From NCBI GenBank assembly GCA_945929965.1, contig CAMEOT010000010.1, positions 1 to 64,000 of the forward strand: a stretch of 64,000 nucleotides of DNA, read 5' to 3'. Both the position numbers and the translations under genes were made by a program. The notes under the pieces were generated by a model that worked only from the letters and a program-made list of their open reading frames with translations, made no database searches and had not been told where the DNA came from. The stretch is from an uncultured Lachnospiraceae bacterium. Lineage in GTDB: Bacteria; Bacillota; Clostridia; Lachnospirales; Lachnospiraceae. Shown piece by piece: positions 48,009 to 54,822 of the stretch; position 1 is the stretch's first letter, and each line of letters starts with the position of its first letter.

Positions 48009-48329
48009 ATGAAGTACAGGATAGAGAAGAATTGTACATCTCAGAGAGAGTACGAGGTAAATGAGAAGGAAGAACTATTTTTTGATAGACTATATGATTC
48101 CCTGCCGGAAGGAGACAGATTGTTTATTCACCTGTATCGTATGAGTAATGGGACATTGTCCGTGTATTATAAAACATATCCCATAGGTAAGATTAAACTG
48201 CAGGGAAGAGTATTCTCCATGCAGATTTTAAAGGGACTCAGTTCCGTGAAAAATGTAGACGGATCATTAGAAGATTTTCTGGAACATATTCCAGACTGGT
48301 GTAAGTATATCAGGCTGCATTGCAAATAA
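48009..48329 (+). CDS. Hypothetical protein, 106 aa
   Basis: ATG at 48009 follows GGAGAAG. A small soluble protein (KYRIEKNCTSQREYEVNEKE; GDRLFIHLYRMSNGTLSVYY; KLQGRVFSMQILKGLSSVKN). No motif or family is recognised. It is followed by a terminator-like hairpin, so it is the last gene of the run that begins at 38186. Confidence 0.5.
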   Translation: MKYRIEKNCTSQREYEVNEKEELFFDRLYDSLPEGDRLFIHLYRMSNGTLSVYYKTYPIGKIKLQGRVFSMQILKGLSSVKNVDGSLEDFLEHIPDWCKYIRLHCK

Positions 48330-48338
48330 TGTGAGCAA

Positions 48339-48367
48339 AGGAGCAGTGTAAGACGGCTCTTTTTTTA
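48339..48367 (+). terminator. Weak rho-independent terminator
   Basis: AGGAGC (48339-48344) pairs with GCTCTT (48356-48361, one G-U) across an 11-base loop, followed by a run of seven T. It closes the upstream operon just before the SOS promoter. Confidence 0.6.
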
Positions 48368-48401
48368 TCGGGAGATACGGAAATTTGTCAATAATTACAT
48401 C

Positions 48402-48430
48402 TTGAATACCGAACGTGCGTTTGCTATAAT
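48402..48430 (+). promoter_or_regulatory. SOS-regulated promoter with perfect LexA box
   Basis: TTGAAT (48402-48407) and TATAAT (48425-48430) are spaced by 17 bases. The spacer holds CGAACGTGCGTTTG (48410-48423), matching every position of the Firmicute LexA/DinR consensus CGAACRNRYGTTYG. LexA bound here would cover the promoter, so the polymerase operon should be silent until DNA damage. Confidence 0.88.
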
Positions 48431-48455
48431 ATACAGACAGGAGGCGAACATACGT

Positions 48456-49718
48456 TTGAAAAACATTATATTTCATGTAGATGTGAATTCCGCATTTTTG
48501 TCCTGGGAGGCAACTTACAGGCTGCATCATAAGGGCGGTACACTGGATATACGGACGGTTCCTTCTGCTGTAGGTGGAGATATGAGTATGCGCCACGGGA
48601 TCATTCTTGCGAAATCAATCCCGGCAAAGAAATACTGTATCACCACAGGGGAAACCATACTGGAAGCAAAGAGGAAATGCCCGAATCTTTTACTGGTACC
48701 ACCGAATTACGGTATGTATGAGCAGTGCTCAAAGGCCTTTATGGGGATTTTAAAAGAATACTCTGACAATGTGGAACAATATAGCATTGATGAAGCCTTT
48801 GTGGATATATCAGAAACGTGCCACCTATTCGGAAATCCTGTAGAAACGGCAAATCAGATAAAGGACAGAGTGCGTAACGAACTGGGTTTTACCGTAAATA
48901 TTGGGATATCATCAAACAAACTGCTTGCAAAAATGGCTTCTGATTTTGAAAAGCCGGATAAGGTGCATACGCTGTACCCGGAGGAGATAGAAGAAAAGAT
49001 GTGGACTCTCCCGGTATCAGATCTATTTTTTGTAGGAAGAGCAACGACAAAGAAGTTGCTTAACCTTGGGATAATGACGATAGGGGAACTGGCAAAGACG
49101 GATCCAGTATGGCTCAAAACAGTGTTTAAGAAGCAGGGAGAAATCGTCTGGAACTTTGCCAACGGTATAGATTTTTCACCGGTCGTGTCTGTGGCACCGC
49201 CTAATAAGGGATATGGTAACAGCACAACGACACCCTATGATGTAGTGGATGAAGTAACAGCAAGGAAAGTGTTACTTGCTCTTTCGGAAACGGTTGGATC
49301 GAGACTAAGAAAAGATCATGTAGAGATTGAACTTGTATCAGTGGGGATCCGGTATTCTGATCTGTCATATGTTTCCCATCAGAAAAGACTTAAGACATCC
49401 ACAGATCTTACGATGGAAATATATAATGCAGCCTGTGAATTGTTTGTGGCATTGTGGAATGGATATCCGATCAGACACTTAGGGGTGCATACAGGTAAGG
49501 TGCAGGACTGTGATTTTTCAAGACAGATGGTACTTTTTGATGATACTGATTATGAAAAATTGTCCAAGGTGGATGACACGATAGATGTTATCAGAAAAAG
49601 ATTTGGAAATGATGCAGTAAAAAGAGCAGTTTTTGTGAATCAGCCGATAGACCATATGTCCGGGGGAATATCAAGAGAGAAGAGAAGCGTAGATTACAGT
49701 AAAATTGTCGTGGATTAG
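48456..49718 (+). CDS. Y-family DNA polymerase (DinB/UmuC-type)
   Basis: The TTG start at 48456 follows AGGAGG (MKNIIFHVDVNSAFLSWEAT after initiation); the frame upstream to 48402 overlaps the promoter and is rejected. The 420-aa protein has VDVNSAF near residue 8, the catalytic YSIDEAFVD near 110, NIGISSNKLLAKMASDFEKP (residues about 152-171) and a helix-hairpin-helix region (KKLLNLGIMTIGELAKTD), then the little-finger domain. It copies past damaged DNA and is error-prone. Full length with intact motifs. Its promoter carries a perfect LexA box, and a small gene follows in the same operon. Confidence 0.93.
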   Translation: MKNIIFHVDVNSAFLSWEATYRLHHKGGTLDIRTVPSAVGGDMSMRHGIILAKSIPAKKYCITTGETILEAKRKCPNLLLVPPNYGMYEQCSKAFMGILKEYSDNVEQYSIDEAFVDISETCHLFGNPVETANQIKDRVRNELGFTVNIGISSNKLLAKMASDFEKPDKVHTLYPEEIEEKMWTLPVSDLFFVGRATTKKLLNLGIMTIGELAKTDPVWLKTVFKKQGEIVWNFANGIDFSPVVSVAPPNKGYGNSTTTPYDVVDEVTARKVLLALSETVGSRLRKDHVEIELVSVGIRYSDLSYVSHQKRLKTSTDLTMEIYNAACELFVALWNGYPIRHLGVHTGKVQDCDFSRQMVLFDDTDYEKLSKVDDTIDVIRKRFGNDAVKRAVFVNQPIDHMSGGISREKRSVDYSKIVVD

Positions 49719-49731
49719 ATGGAGGCAGCAT

Positions 49732-50043
49732 ATGGCATTTGGAATAGGCATAAATAATGAAAACCAAGATGCCGGTATGATACGGGGATCACAGCAGGAT
49801 ATTGCCTGTGAGTGCTGGTTTACACAAAAGGGAAAAATCATTCCACTAATGATAAAGGTACAGGATGAAGATGGAGAAATCCGTTGTATCAAACAGATCG
49901 AAGTCCATTCGCAGGAAGCAAAGATGTATGCCGGGATCCCATCAGTAGAGTTTGACTGTACCATTGTGATTATGAAGCAAAAGATCCCGGTAAAACTTCT
50001 GTATTTCCAAACAGAAAACAGATGGGCATTAAATTACAGATAA
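49732..50043 (+). CDS. Small protein in the polymerase operon, 103 aa
   Basis: ATG at 49732 follows GGAGG, 13 bases after the polymerase stop. The product (MAFGIGINNENQDAGMIRGS, then CECWFTQKGKIIPLMIKVQD, EVHSQEAKMYAGIPSVEFDC) is a small beta-rich protein. Genes of similar size follow Y-family polymerases in other Firmicute mobile elements, from memory. It shares the LexA-controlled transcript, so it may be a polymerase accessory factor; this is inference. Confidence 0.6.
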   Translation: MAFGIGINNENQDAGMIRGSQQDIACECWFTQKGKIIPLMIKVQDEDGEIRCIKQIEVHSQEAKMYAGIPSVEFDCTIVIMKQKIPVKLLYFQTENRWALNYR

Positions 50044-50151
50044 GTAATCAGACAAAAGCTTGGCGTGTATGCGACAAAATGTCCTGCTGAGTTTGCCGTA
50101 GACGATAAACAAGCAGATCAAGAGAGATTTAATACCGATTAAATAAGATCC

Positions 50152-50180
50152 AAGAGGACATCTTATGAGGATGCCCTCTT
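50152..50180 (+). terminator. Hairpin after the polymerase operon
   Basis: AAGAGG and CCTCTT form the outer stem with CATC/GATG inside (CTTATGAG loop), followed by AATATTT. Likely end of the SOS operon transcript. A 28-codon open frame at 50044-50143 upstream has no ribosome site and is not called. Confidence 0.6.
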
Positions 50181-50212
50181 AATATTTATAGTGAATGCTT
50201 ACAATATAGGAG

Positions 50213-50268
50213 CCCCATCAAATCGAAAAACTTGAATTTGTCACTCCATCAAACTGAAAGTTGTCGCT
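50213..50268. repeat. Imperfect direct repeats like an IS21-type element end
   Basis: CCATCAAATCGAAA followed by TTGTCACT (50215-50245) is repeated as CCATCAAACTGAAAG followed by TTGTCGCT (50246-50268). Tandem short repeats of this kind, reading inward as GACAA...TTTGATGG, are typical of the multiple terminal repeats of IS21-family insertion sequences. No transposase or IstB gene is present, so this would be a solo end left by deletion. It separates the plus-strand repair block from the minus-strand block. Confidence 0.5.
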
Positions 50269-50295
50269 CTACTTTCAAAGATATAATTTTATCCT

Positions 50296-50706
50296 CTATT
50301 TATCTTTCTCTTCATATGGTTTATCCCAAGAACCAATTTCAATAACATTACCTTCTGGGTCAGCTATAAAACACGTTCTCTGTCCCCAAGGTTCTGTTGT
50401 TGGTTCAAGAAGCGAAGTAGCTCCCTTACTAATTGCATTTTGATATTGTTCATCAACTTCTTGAAAAGTATCTACATACAAAGCCATTTCTGAGTGTGCA
50501 TTAATTCCTTGTAAGTATTCAAATCTTTTACTTGTCATTTTCTCAAAATCTTTTCTGCCATACAAAAGAAACAATGTACCATCTTTTATCAAATATACAT
50601 TATCAGTGTTTTCATTTTCCTTAATTTCGAAGCCAAGTACATCTCTGTAGAATCTAATCATTGTCGCCATATCATTTACGAATAAACCATATCCATCTAA
50701 TCTCAT
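50296..50706 (-). CDS. VOC superfamily (glyoxalase/bleomycin-resistance-like) protein
   Basis: The 136-aa product starts MRLDGYGLFVNDMATMIRFY after AAAGGAGC and has the paired beta-alpha-beta-beta-beta units of VOC proteins, with RDVLGFEIKENENTDNVYLI and the C-terminal CFIADPEGNVIEIGSWDKP (metal-type Glu in EIGSW). VOC proteins include lyases, dioxygenases and drug-binding resistance proteins; the substrate is unknown. The region is more AT-rich than its neighbours, suggesting separate acquisition. Confidence 0.88.
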   Translation of the reverse strand: MRLDGYGLFVNDMATMIRFYRDVLGFEIKENENTDNVYLIKDGTLFLLYGRKDFEKMTSKRFEYLQGINAHSEMALYVDTFQEVDEQYQNAISKGATSLLEPTTEPWGQRTCFIADPEGNVIEIGSWDKPYEEKDK

Positions 50707-50778
50707 ATAAATGCTCCTTTACTCTAAAGAATTCAAATTCATGCATACTTTCAATCTCTCCACAAGACTGGAAGTTTA

Positions 50779-51393
50779 TTAATATCCCAAATTCTCATGT
50801 ATTAGGATTATTTCAAATTCACCAGTCATAGGTTTTTCCCACAATACAGAAAGTCCTCTACATATTCTTTCTGGGCTCTTACAATCATAACATTTGTCTG
50901 CTCTTATCGCACAAGGTGTTTTCACTCCTAACCTTTTTGCATTTAATGGGGCTGCAATATTTCTTGCCCGGTACAATGCGCTATCATAATCTTTTTCAAT
51001 CTTATTTTCGCCTATGACAAAATAAACCTTTTCATGCCCATAAAATATTGATGCAACACGATTACAATTTGCATCTATATTGACAATTTCACCACTTTCT
51101 GCAATTCCATTTACTGAAGTAATATAAATGGATGCTGCATTTGCCTCTAAGCGAACTTCTTTGCTTGTTTTTCCTTCCGGCATCCTATGATGCCAAAATA
51201 CTTGATTGTGTGTACTTAGCATTTCATAAAGTCCCATTTTTTCCAATGTCATCGAACCCGCAAAACCTACCGTTTGATTATCGATTTTGGAATTTATATA
51301 ACTCGTTGCTTCAGATACAGTTTCGAAGCAAGTAACTATATAGCCTAATGAAATCAAATTTTTCTTTATTAAATCAAAATTTCTTCTTCCCAC
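50779..51393 (-). CDS. LUD domain protein (lactate-utilisation-like)
   Basis: I choose GTG at 51393-51391, which follows TTAGGAGAG; the frame extends to 51438 without a better site. The 204-aa product has TVGFAGSMTLEKMGL, the TSVNGIAESGEIVNIDANCN stretch (glycine-rich pocket of LUD proteins), GENKIEKDYDSALYRARN, and a CYDCKSPERIC cluster near the end. LUD proteins (LutC-like and DUF162) are linked to lactate oxidation or related redox metabolism; a lone copy of this type is often of unknown role. Confidence 0.82.
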   Translation of the reverse strand: MGRRNFDLIKKNLISLGYIVTCFETVSEATSYINSKIDNQTVGFAGSMTLEKMGLYEMLSTHNQVFWHHRMPEGKTSKEVRLEANAASIYITSVNGIAESGEIVNIDANCNRVASIFYGHEKVYFVIGENKIEKDYDSALYRARNIAAPLNAKRLGVKTPCAIRADKCYDCKSPERICRGLSVLWEKPMTGEFEIILIHENLGY

Positions 51394-51439
51394 AATTTTC
51401 TCTCCTAACTCATGCGTAAATTCCGATTTAGCGAACAAA

Positions 51440-51622
51440 CTAACTGTTCATAATTGGCGAAACAACAGGTTTTCCTTCTCTGTCTAATAATGGGGTAAGA
51501 CCGCCAGAATAGCCGCTTGCATGATATAAATAGTTTACACCGGTCTCTTTATCCACCCAGATTTCCGTAACGTTCATGGATCCCTGTGAATATATTTTTT
51601 CAAATCGTTGATCCTTTGCCAT
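51440..51622 (-). CDS. DUF6440-like small protein, 60 aa
   Basis: The product MAKDQRFEKIYSQGSMNVTE with IWVDKETGVNYLYHASGYSG and PLLDREGKPVVS matches the family I remember as DUF6440: a short beta-hairpin protein common in Firmicutes and their phages. A GGAGG-like site precedes the start (CGGAGGAAAACAAA). Function unknown. Minus strand, between the LUD and DUF4352-like genes. Confidence 0.75.
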   Translation of the reverse strand: MAKDQRFEKIYSQGSMNVTEIWVDKETGVNYLYHASGYSGGLTPLLDREGKPVVSPIMNS

Positions 51623-51647
51623 TTTGTTTTCCTCCGTAATATTTCAT

Positions 51648-52343
51648 TTACTGCAGTTTCATGATTTCTTTATGGTCAGTCCAGAAATCTGTCTCATATT
51701 CTAATTCAATACTCTGAGCATTTTCCGGTACTTCATAGTAGATTCGTCCACTGGTTTTTCTGCCAGAAGAGAGACTTGTACCGATAAAGGAATCAGAATC
51801 AAGACCATATTCTTCATCGCAGATGGAATCATCGGCATAGCACTGGAAGTCGATACTGCTAACATAGCGGTCAGTTTTTGCATTGTTCGTAAAAGTAACT
51901 TCAATGCAAATATATTTTTTCCCAGTAGAAGGAGCATATAAGCCATAACTGTCATCGTAATCCGTAAAGTCGAGATTAAAATCATTGATTGTAACAGTAA
52001 CTCCGTTTGCATCAAAGGAATAGCCCGGGGAAATCATGGTAGATTCAGTCTGAGAGGAAGAGCTTCTTACTTCTTCCTGTTTTTTATTTGTAAGTACAAT
52101 CTGACTGGTGCTTCCAGATCCGGCGATGCCAAGAAGAATTATAATAGCAGAAAAGACAATGCCTATAATGGAACATATAAGACCTGCAATCGCCATTCCG
52201 TTTTTCGTATTCTTTTGGCAAAGAGCAATGATTGCAAAAATAAGACCAAGAAATGCAGGAATGATACCTACAATAAAGCAGGAAAACACAAGGCCCACAA
52301 TACCCAGTATTAAGGATGCAATGCCAAAACCACTTTGTTTCAT
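51648..52343 (-). CDS. Membrane protein with DUF4190- and DUF4352-like domains, 231 aa
   Basis: Residues 5-80 contain two or three hydrophobic segments (ASLILGIVGLVFSCFIVGII; GLICSIIGIVFSAIIILLGI) in the DUF4190 pattern. A short Ser/Gln linker leads to an extracellular beta-sandwich (GVTVTINDFNLDF, YICIEVTFTNNAKTDRYVSS, SGRIYYEVPENAQSIELEYE) of DUF4352 type. This layout is common for membrane-anchored proteins of unknown role in Firmicutes. Its start overlaps the upstream gene's stop by four bases (ATGA). Confidence 0.8.
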   Translation of the reverse strand: MKQSGFGIASLILGIVGLVFSCFIVGIIPAFLGLIFAIIALCQKNTKNGMAIAGLICSIIGIVFSAIIILLGIAGSGSTSQIVLTNKKQEEVRSSSSQTESTMISPGYSFDANGVTVTINDFNLDFTDYDDSYGLYAPSTGKKYICIEVTFTNNAKTDRYVSSIDFQCYADDSICDEEYGLDSDSFIGTSLSSGRKTSGRIYYEVPENAQSIELEYETDFWTDHKEIMKLQ

Positions 52344-52654
52344 GATGAAAACTTCCCCCTACGAAATAGTTTAAGACAATTATAAAGCCTAAACAAACAT
52401 ATGTCATCCAGATTAGAAACGTTTTTGGTAAGACACTGGGAGAGAATACGTTCTTCCTCTTCACGTTTGGCAACAAATTCCCAGAAATCTTTTATAGATT
52501 CCTCTATGGGAACAGGTGGCATGGGATCGGCAGGATACAATTCATTCATCTGATTTACGATAGATCTAATATCGATATCGGTATAATCCTCCAGGTGATC
52601 CAGCATATAATCAAGTTTGTCATTTAATTCATCCAGTATTTTTTCGTTATTCAT
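52340..52654 (-). CDS. Hypothetical protein, 104 aa
   Basis: The product MNNEKILDELNDKLDYMLDH is acidic and helical, with YPADPMPPVPIEESIKDFWE in the middle and a basic C-terminus. No family is recognised. It is translationally coupled to the DUF4190/DUF4352-like gene by a four-base overlap. The 200 bases upstream are AT-rich and probably hold the promoter. Confidence 0.55.
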   Translation of the reverse strand: MNNEKILDELNDKLDYMLDHLEDYTDIDIRSIVNQMNELYPADPMPPVPIEESIKDFWEFVAKREEEERILSQCLTKNVSNLDDICLFRLYNCLKLFRRGKFSS

Positions 52655-52857
52655 TGTTTTCGTAACCTTAGTTATATAGTAGGAATTTTGTCCCTCTACT
52701 TAATATATGTCAAATATCGACAAATTTTTACAAATAATTTGAAATAGGTAGTTAAATTATAAAGTAATATAGAGAATTTAGTGTATCGAGTTGCTTTTAG
52801 CCATCGGATATTCTGCTGATGAGGTACGCAGAAAGATTGAAACGAGAGTAGATGACG

Positions 52858-52885
52858 AAAGCCCTTGGCATAATGCCAGGGCTTT
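52858..52885. terminator. Strong bidirectional terminator
   Basis: AAAGCCCTTGGCA (52858-52870) pairs with TGCCAGGGCTTT (52874-52885), with A-rich sequence on the left and CTATTTATTT on the right. It ends the minus-strand antitoxin gene. Confidence 0.75.
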
Positions 52886-52889
52886 CTAT

Positions 52890-53054
52890 TTATTTAGAAG
52901 TATCTTCTTTTAATAAGGTATCAATCATCGTGTCAACAGATGTATAGGACGGATACTGTTCCGGATGCTTACGCATTTCGTCCACTTCATTTAGGGCAGA
53001 GATTGTATCTTCGTTGAATATTTCCTGTTCTTTAGGCAGTTTGTTGTTCGTCAT
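52890..53054 (-). CDS. Orphan RelB/DinJ-like antitoxin fragment, 54 aa
   Basis: ATG at 53054-53052 follows GGGGGA (MTNNKLPKEQEIFNEDTISA). The later part EVDEMRKHPEQYPSYTSVDT with MIDTLLKE matches the C-terminal, toxin-neutralising segment of DinJ/RelB-type antitoxins. The N-terminal RHH DNA-binding domain is very short or absent, and no toxin gene is adjacent. It may be a domesticated remnant or an anti-addiction antitoxin. Confidence 0.6.
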   Translation of the reverse strand: MTNNKLPKEQEIFNEDTISALNEVDEMRKHPEQYPSYTSVDTMIDTLLKEDTSK

Positions 53055-53195
53055 AAATCCCCCAGTCGTAAAATTGCTATGCATTTGTATGAGCTATATT
53101 CCAAATGAGTGGTAGTGCTGATATTTGTTACTATAGCACACAAATTTTTGAAATACAATGACAGGTAAGGGGAAGCTTTGCTTTTGCTGGTACAA

Positions 53196-53495
53196 TTATA
53201 ATCCTTCCAGGAAATTTAGGGCTGCATCAAAGGCTGCCTCGGAAGTGGGAGCATCTGCCGTGTCAGTAGCAACTTCGGAAAGAGTTATTTTCCCGGAGAG
53301 CTTTTGGACGATCAGATCTGCCAGCTCCTCGGAAGCTATGGCAGAGCTATCTTTGTGAATAAACTGCTTTACTGCCTCAACGACCATGTGGCTCTCTGAC
53401 CGGAAGCCATAAGACTTATAGTCAGAGATTGCCTCATAGGCAGCCAGATCGGAAGCATTATCCTGAAAGCGGACAGTTTTACGTTTTACATTCAT
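53196..53495 (-). CDS. Partition partner of ParM-like protein, RHH-like, 99 aa
   Basis: ATG at 53495-53493 follows GGGAGG and overlaps the ParM-like stop by four bases. The N-terminus MNVKRKTVRFQDNASDLAAY and GFRSESHMVVEAVKQFIHKD have a ribbon-helix-helix pattern; the second half is an acidic, alanine-rich tail ending FDAALNFLEGL. This is the size and place of ParR/StbB adaptors, which bind centromere DNA and the actin filament. The call rests on coupling with ParM. Confidence 0.68.
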   Translation of the reverse strand: MNVKRKTVRFQDNASDLAAYEAISDYKSYGFRSESHMVVEAVKQFIHKDSSAIASEELADLIVQKLSGKITLSEVATDTADAPTSEAAFDAALNFLEGL

Positions 53496-54400
53496 GCCCT
53501 GCCTCCCATTTTCTTACGGATTAAGTCTTCATATCCTTTTGCATTGATATGTACGTCATCAATGATGACGCAGTTCCTTTTAAACGTTTCCGGTAAGAAG
53601 TGCTTCATGATGGATGCACCACCGGCGATAAATACGAACTGGGTCAGATCGGGATTGAAATTTAGTGCCCGTAAGGTATCCATGATGGATGTTACATAGT
53701 CACGTAGCCCAGATTTGATGATGGATAAGTATTCTGCAGGGATATCACTGGTACCGTACATCATGATGTCTTTGATGGTGGATTCGTCTGCTTCTTTTCC
53801 AAGGTTTTGTCTTAAGGCTTCGTTAATGTCATTCATGCAGGTGATGGTACCCATGGTAAGGGACTTGCATCTGGTCAAGTCCGGCACAAAGTTTTCAATG
53901 GGAAGGATCTCTATTGTCCAGGAGCCGATATCAACGATGACCACGGATTTCTTAAGTTCGGGGAGCTTTGCTACAACTCCGGCATACCCCTGTGGAAATA
54001 CATCGACAGAGAGAAGATTTACGGAATAGGTAACATCCTCGTACTTGTAGACCATGCGTCTGTTTTTGTTGTAATAGTCAAGGAAAGCTTGCTTTTCTGC
54101 CCCCATTCTGGTTAAAGGTACACCACATCCAAGGTAAACATCCGCAACGGTGGTATGGGTGCGCTTTAATTCTTCCGCAATGCCAGCCATCGTAAGTGCA
54201 CGCATATTTTCATCTTCCGTTTTGGAACTCTGGATAGAGAGCTTACCGTTTCCGATGGTATAGAAACCGGAAGTGGTCTCAATTACTCTGGTGCTTATCG
54301 GGGGCTTTGAAGAAAGCAGCTTAATTCCCGAAGAAAAGCAGCTGTGCGTCGTTTTGGTGTTACCGTATCCTACGTCTACTCCAATAATATAACTTGCCAT
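53492..54400 (-). CDS. ParM/StbA-like plasmid segregation actin, 302 aa
   Basis: I place the start at ATG 54400-54398 (MASYIIGVDVGYGNTKTTHS) because AGGAGG is ten bases upstream; a first ATG at 54409 is too close to it. Actin-fold motifs are present: VDVGYGNTKT (phosphate 1, residues 6-15), VVIVDIGSWTIEILP (phosphate 2, about 148-162) and FVFIAGGASIMKHFL (adenosine, about 258-272). ParM polymers push plasmid or ICE circles apart. It is coupled to the small partner gene and follows the recombinase trio and TnpC-like gene by ten bases. Confidence 0.88.
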   Translation of the reverse strand: MASYIIGVDVGYGNTKTTHSCFSSGIKLLSSKPPISTRVIETTSGFYTIGNGKLSIQSSKTEDENMRALTMAGIAEELKRTHTTVADVYLGCGVPLTRMGAEKQAFLDYYNKNRRMVYKYEDVTYSVNLLSVDVFPQGYAGVVAKLPELKKSVVIVDIGSWTIEILPIENFVPDLTRCKSLTMGTITCMNDINEALRQNLGKEADESTIKDIMMYGTSDIPAEYLSIIKSGLRDYVTSIMDTLRALNFNPDLTQFVFIAGGASIMKHFLPETFKRNCVIIDDVHINAKGYEDLIRKKMGGRA

Positions 54401-54420
54401 AATGTTCATTCCTCCTGTGA

Positions 54421-54822
54421 TTAAAGTTTTTCAATAAGTGAAAAGTCCAAGTCATTTTGCTGTTCGTTTTTGAGTCTCTTGATTTCAAAGGTAAGCCTTG
54501 ATTTCTCCATGCGGAGTTTTTCAATCTCGTCCTTTTGGAGTTTTACCGTTTCTTTTAAGGCTTCGTTTAATTTCTTGTCCCGCTTACTGGAAAGAATCTT
54601 GCCCTGTTGCGCTTTGAGGGCAGCATTCAATTCCATGTTTACTATGGCATTTTTGTAGAAAAAGGAACGGGAGAGTCCGGTCTGTTTGGTCAGTTCGCAG
54701 ATCGTGATCTGCTCGTTGTCCCGTATCATGCGTCTGATGGTGTCGATTGCAAGGATCCGCTTTTCCTCGCAGACTTTTTCGTTCATGCGCAACATATTTG
54801 TGTAGTTTGTCATTTCATCCAT
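54421..54822 (-). CDS. TnpC-like (DUF6262) transposition protein, 133 aa
   Basis: The start overlaps the third recombinase stop by 13 bases (AGGAAAGG upstream). It has a predicted helix-turn-helix (ITICELTKQTGLSRSFFYKN, residues about 37-56) and a C-terminal coiled coil (VKLQKDEIEKLRMEKSRLTF). Size and position match TnpC of Tn554, where this small protein influences the orientation and efficiency of transposition. Confidence 0.75.
   Translation of the reverse strand: MDEMTNYTNMLRMNEKVCEEKRILAIDTIRRMIRDNEQITICELTKQTGLSRSFFYKNAIVNMELNAALKAQQGKILSSKRDKKLNEALKETVKLQKDEIEKLRMEKSRLTFEIKRLKNEQQNDLDFSLIEKL

Noticed and set aside
50044..50146. 28-codon frame after the polymerase operon
   Set aside because: In frame after a stop, without a start codon or ribosome site; probably decayed sequence.
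52789..52900. Open frame reading LLLAIGYSADEVRRKIETRV on the plus strand
   Set aside because: It looks like a gene remnant but runs into the terminator and the antitoxin gene, has no start signal, and I could not place the family.
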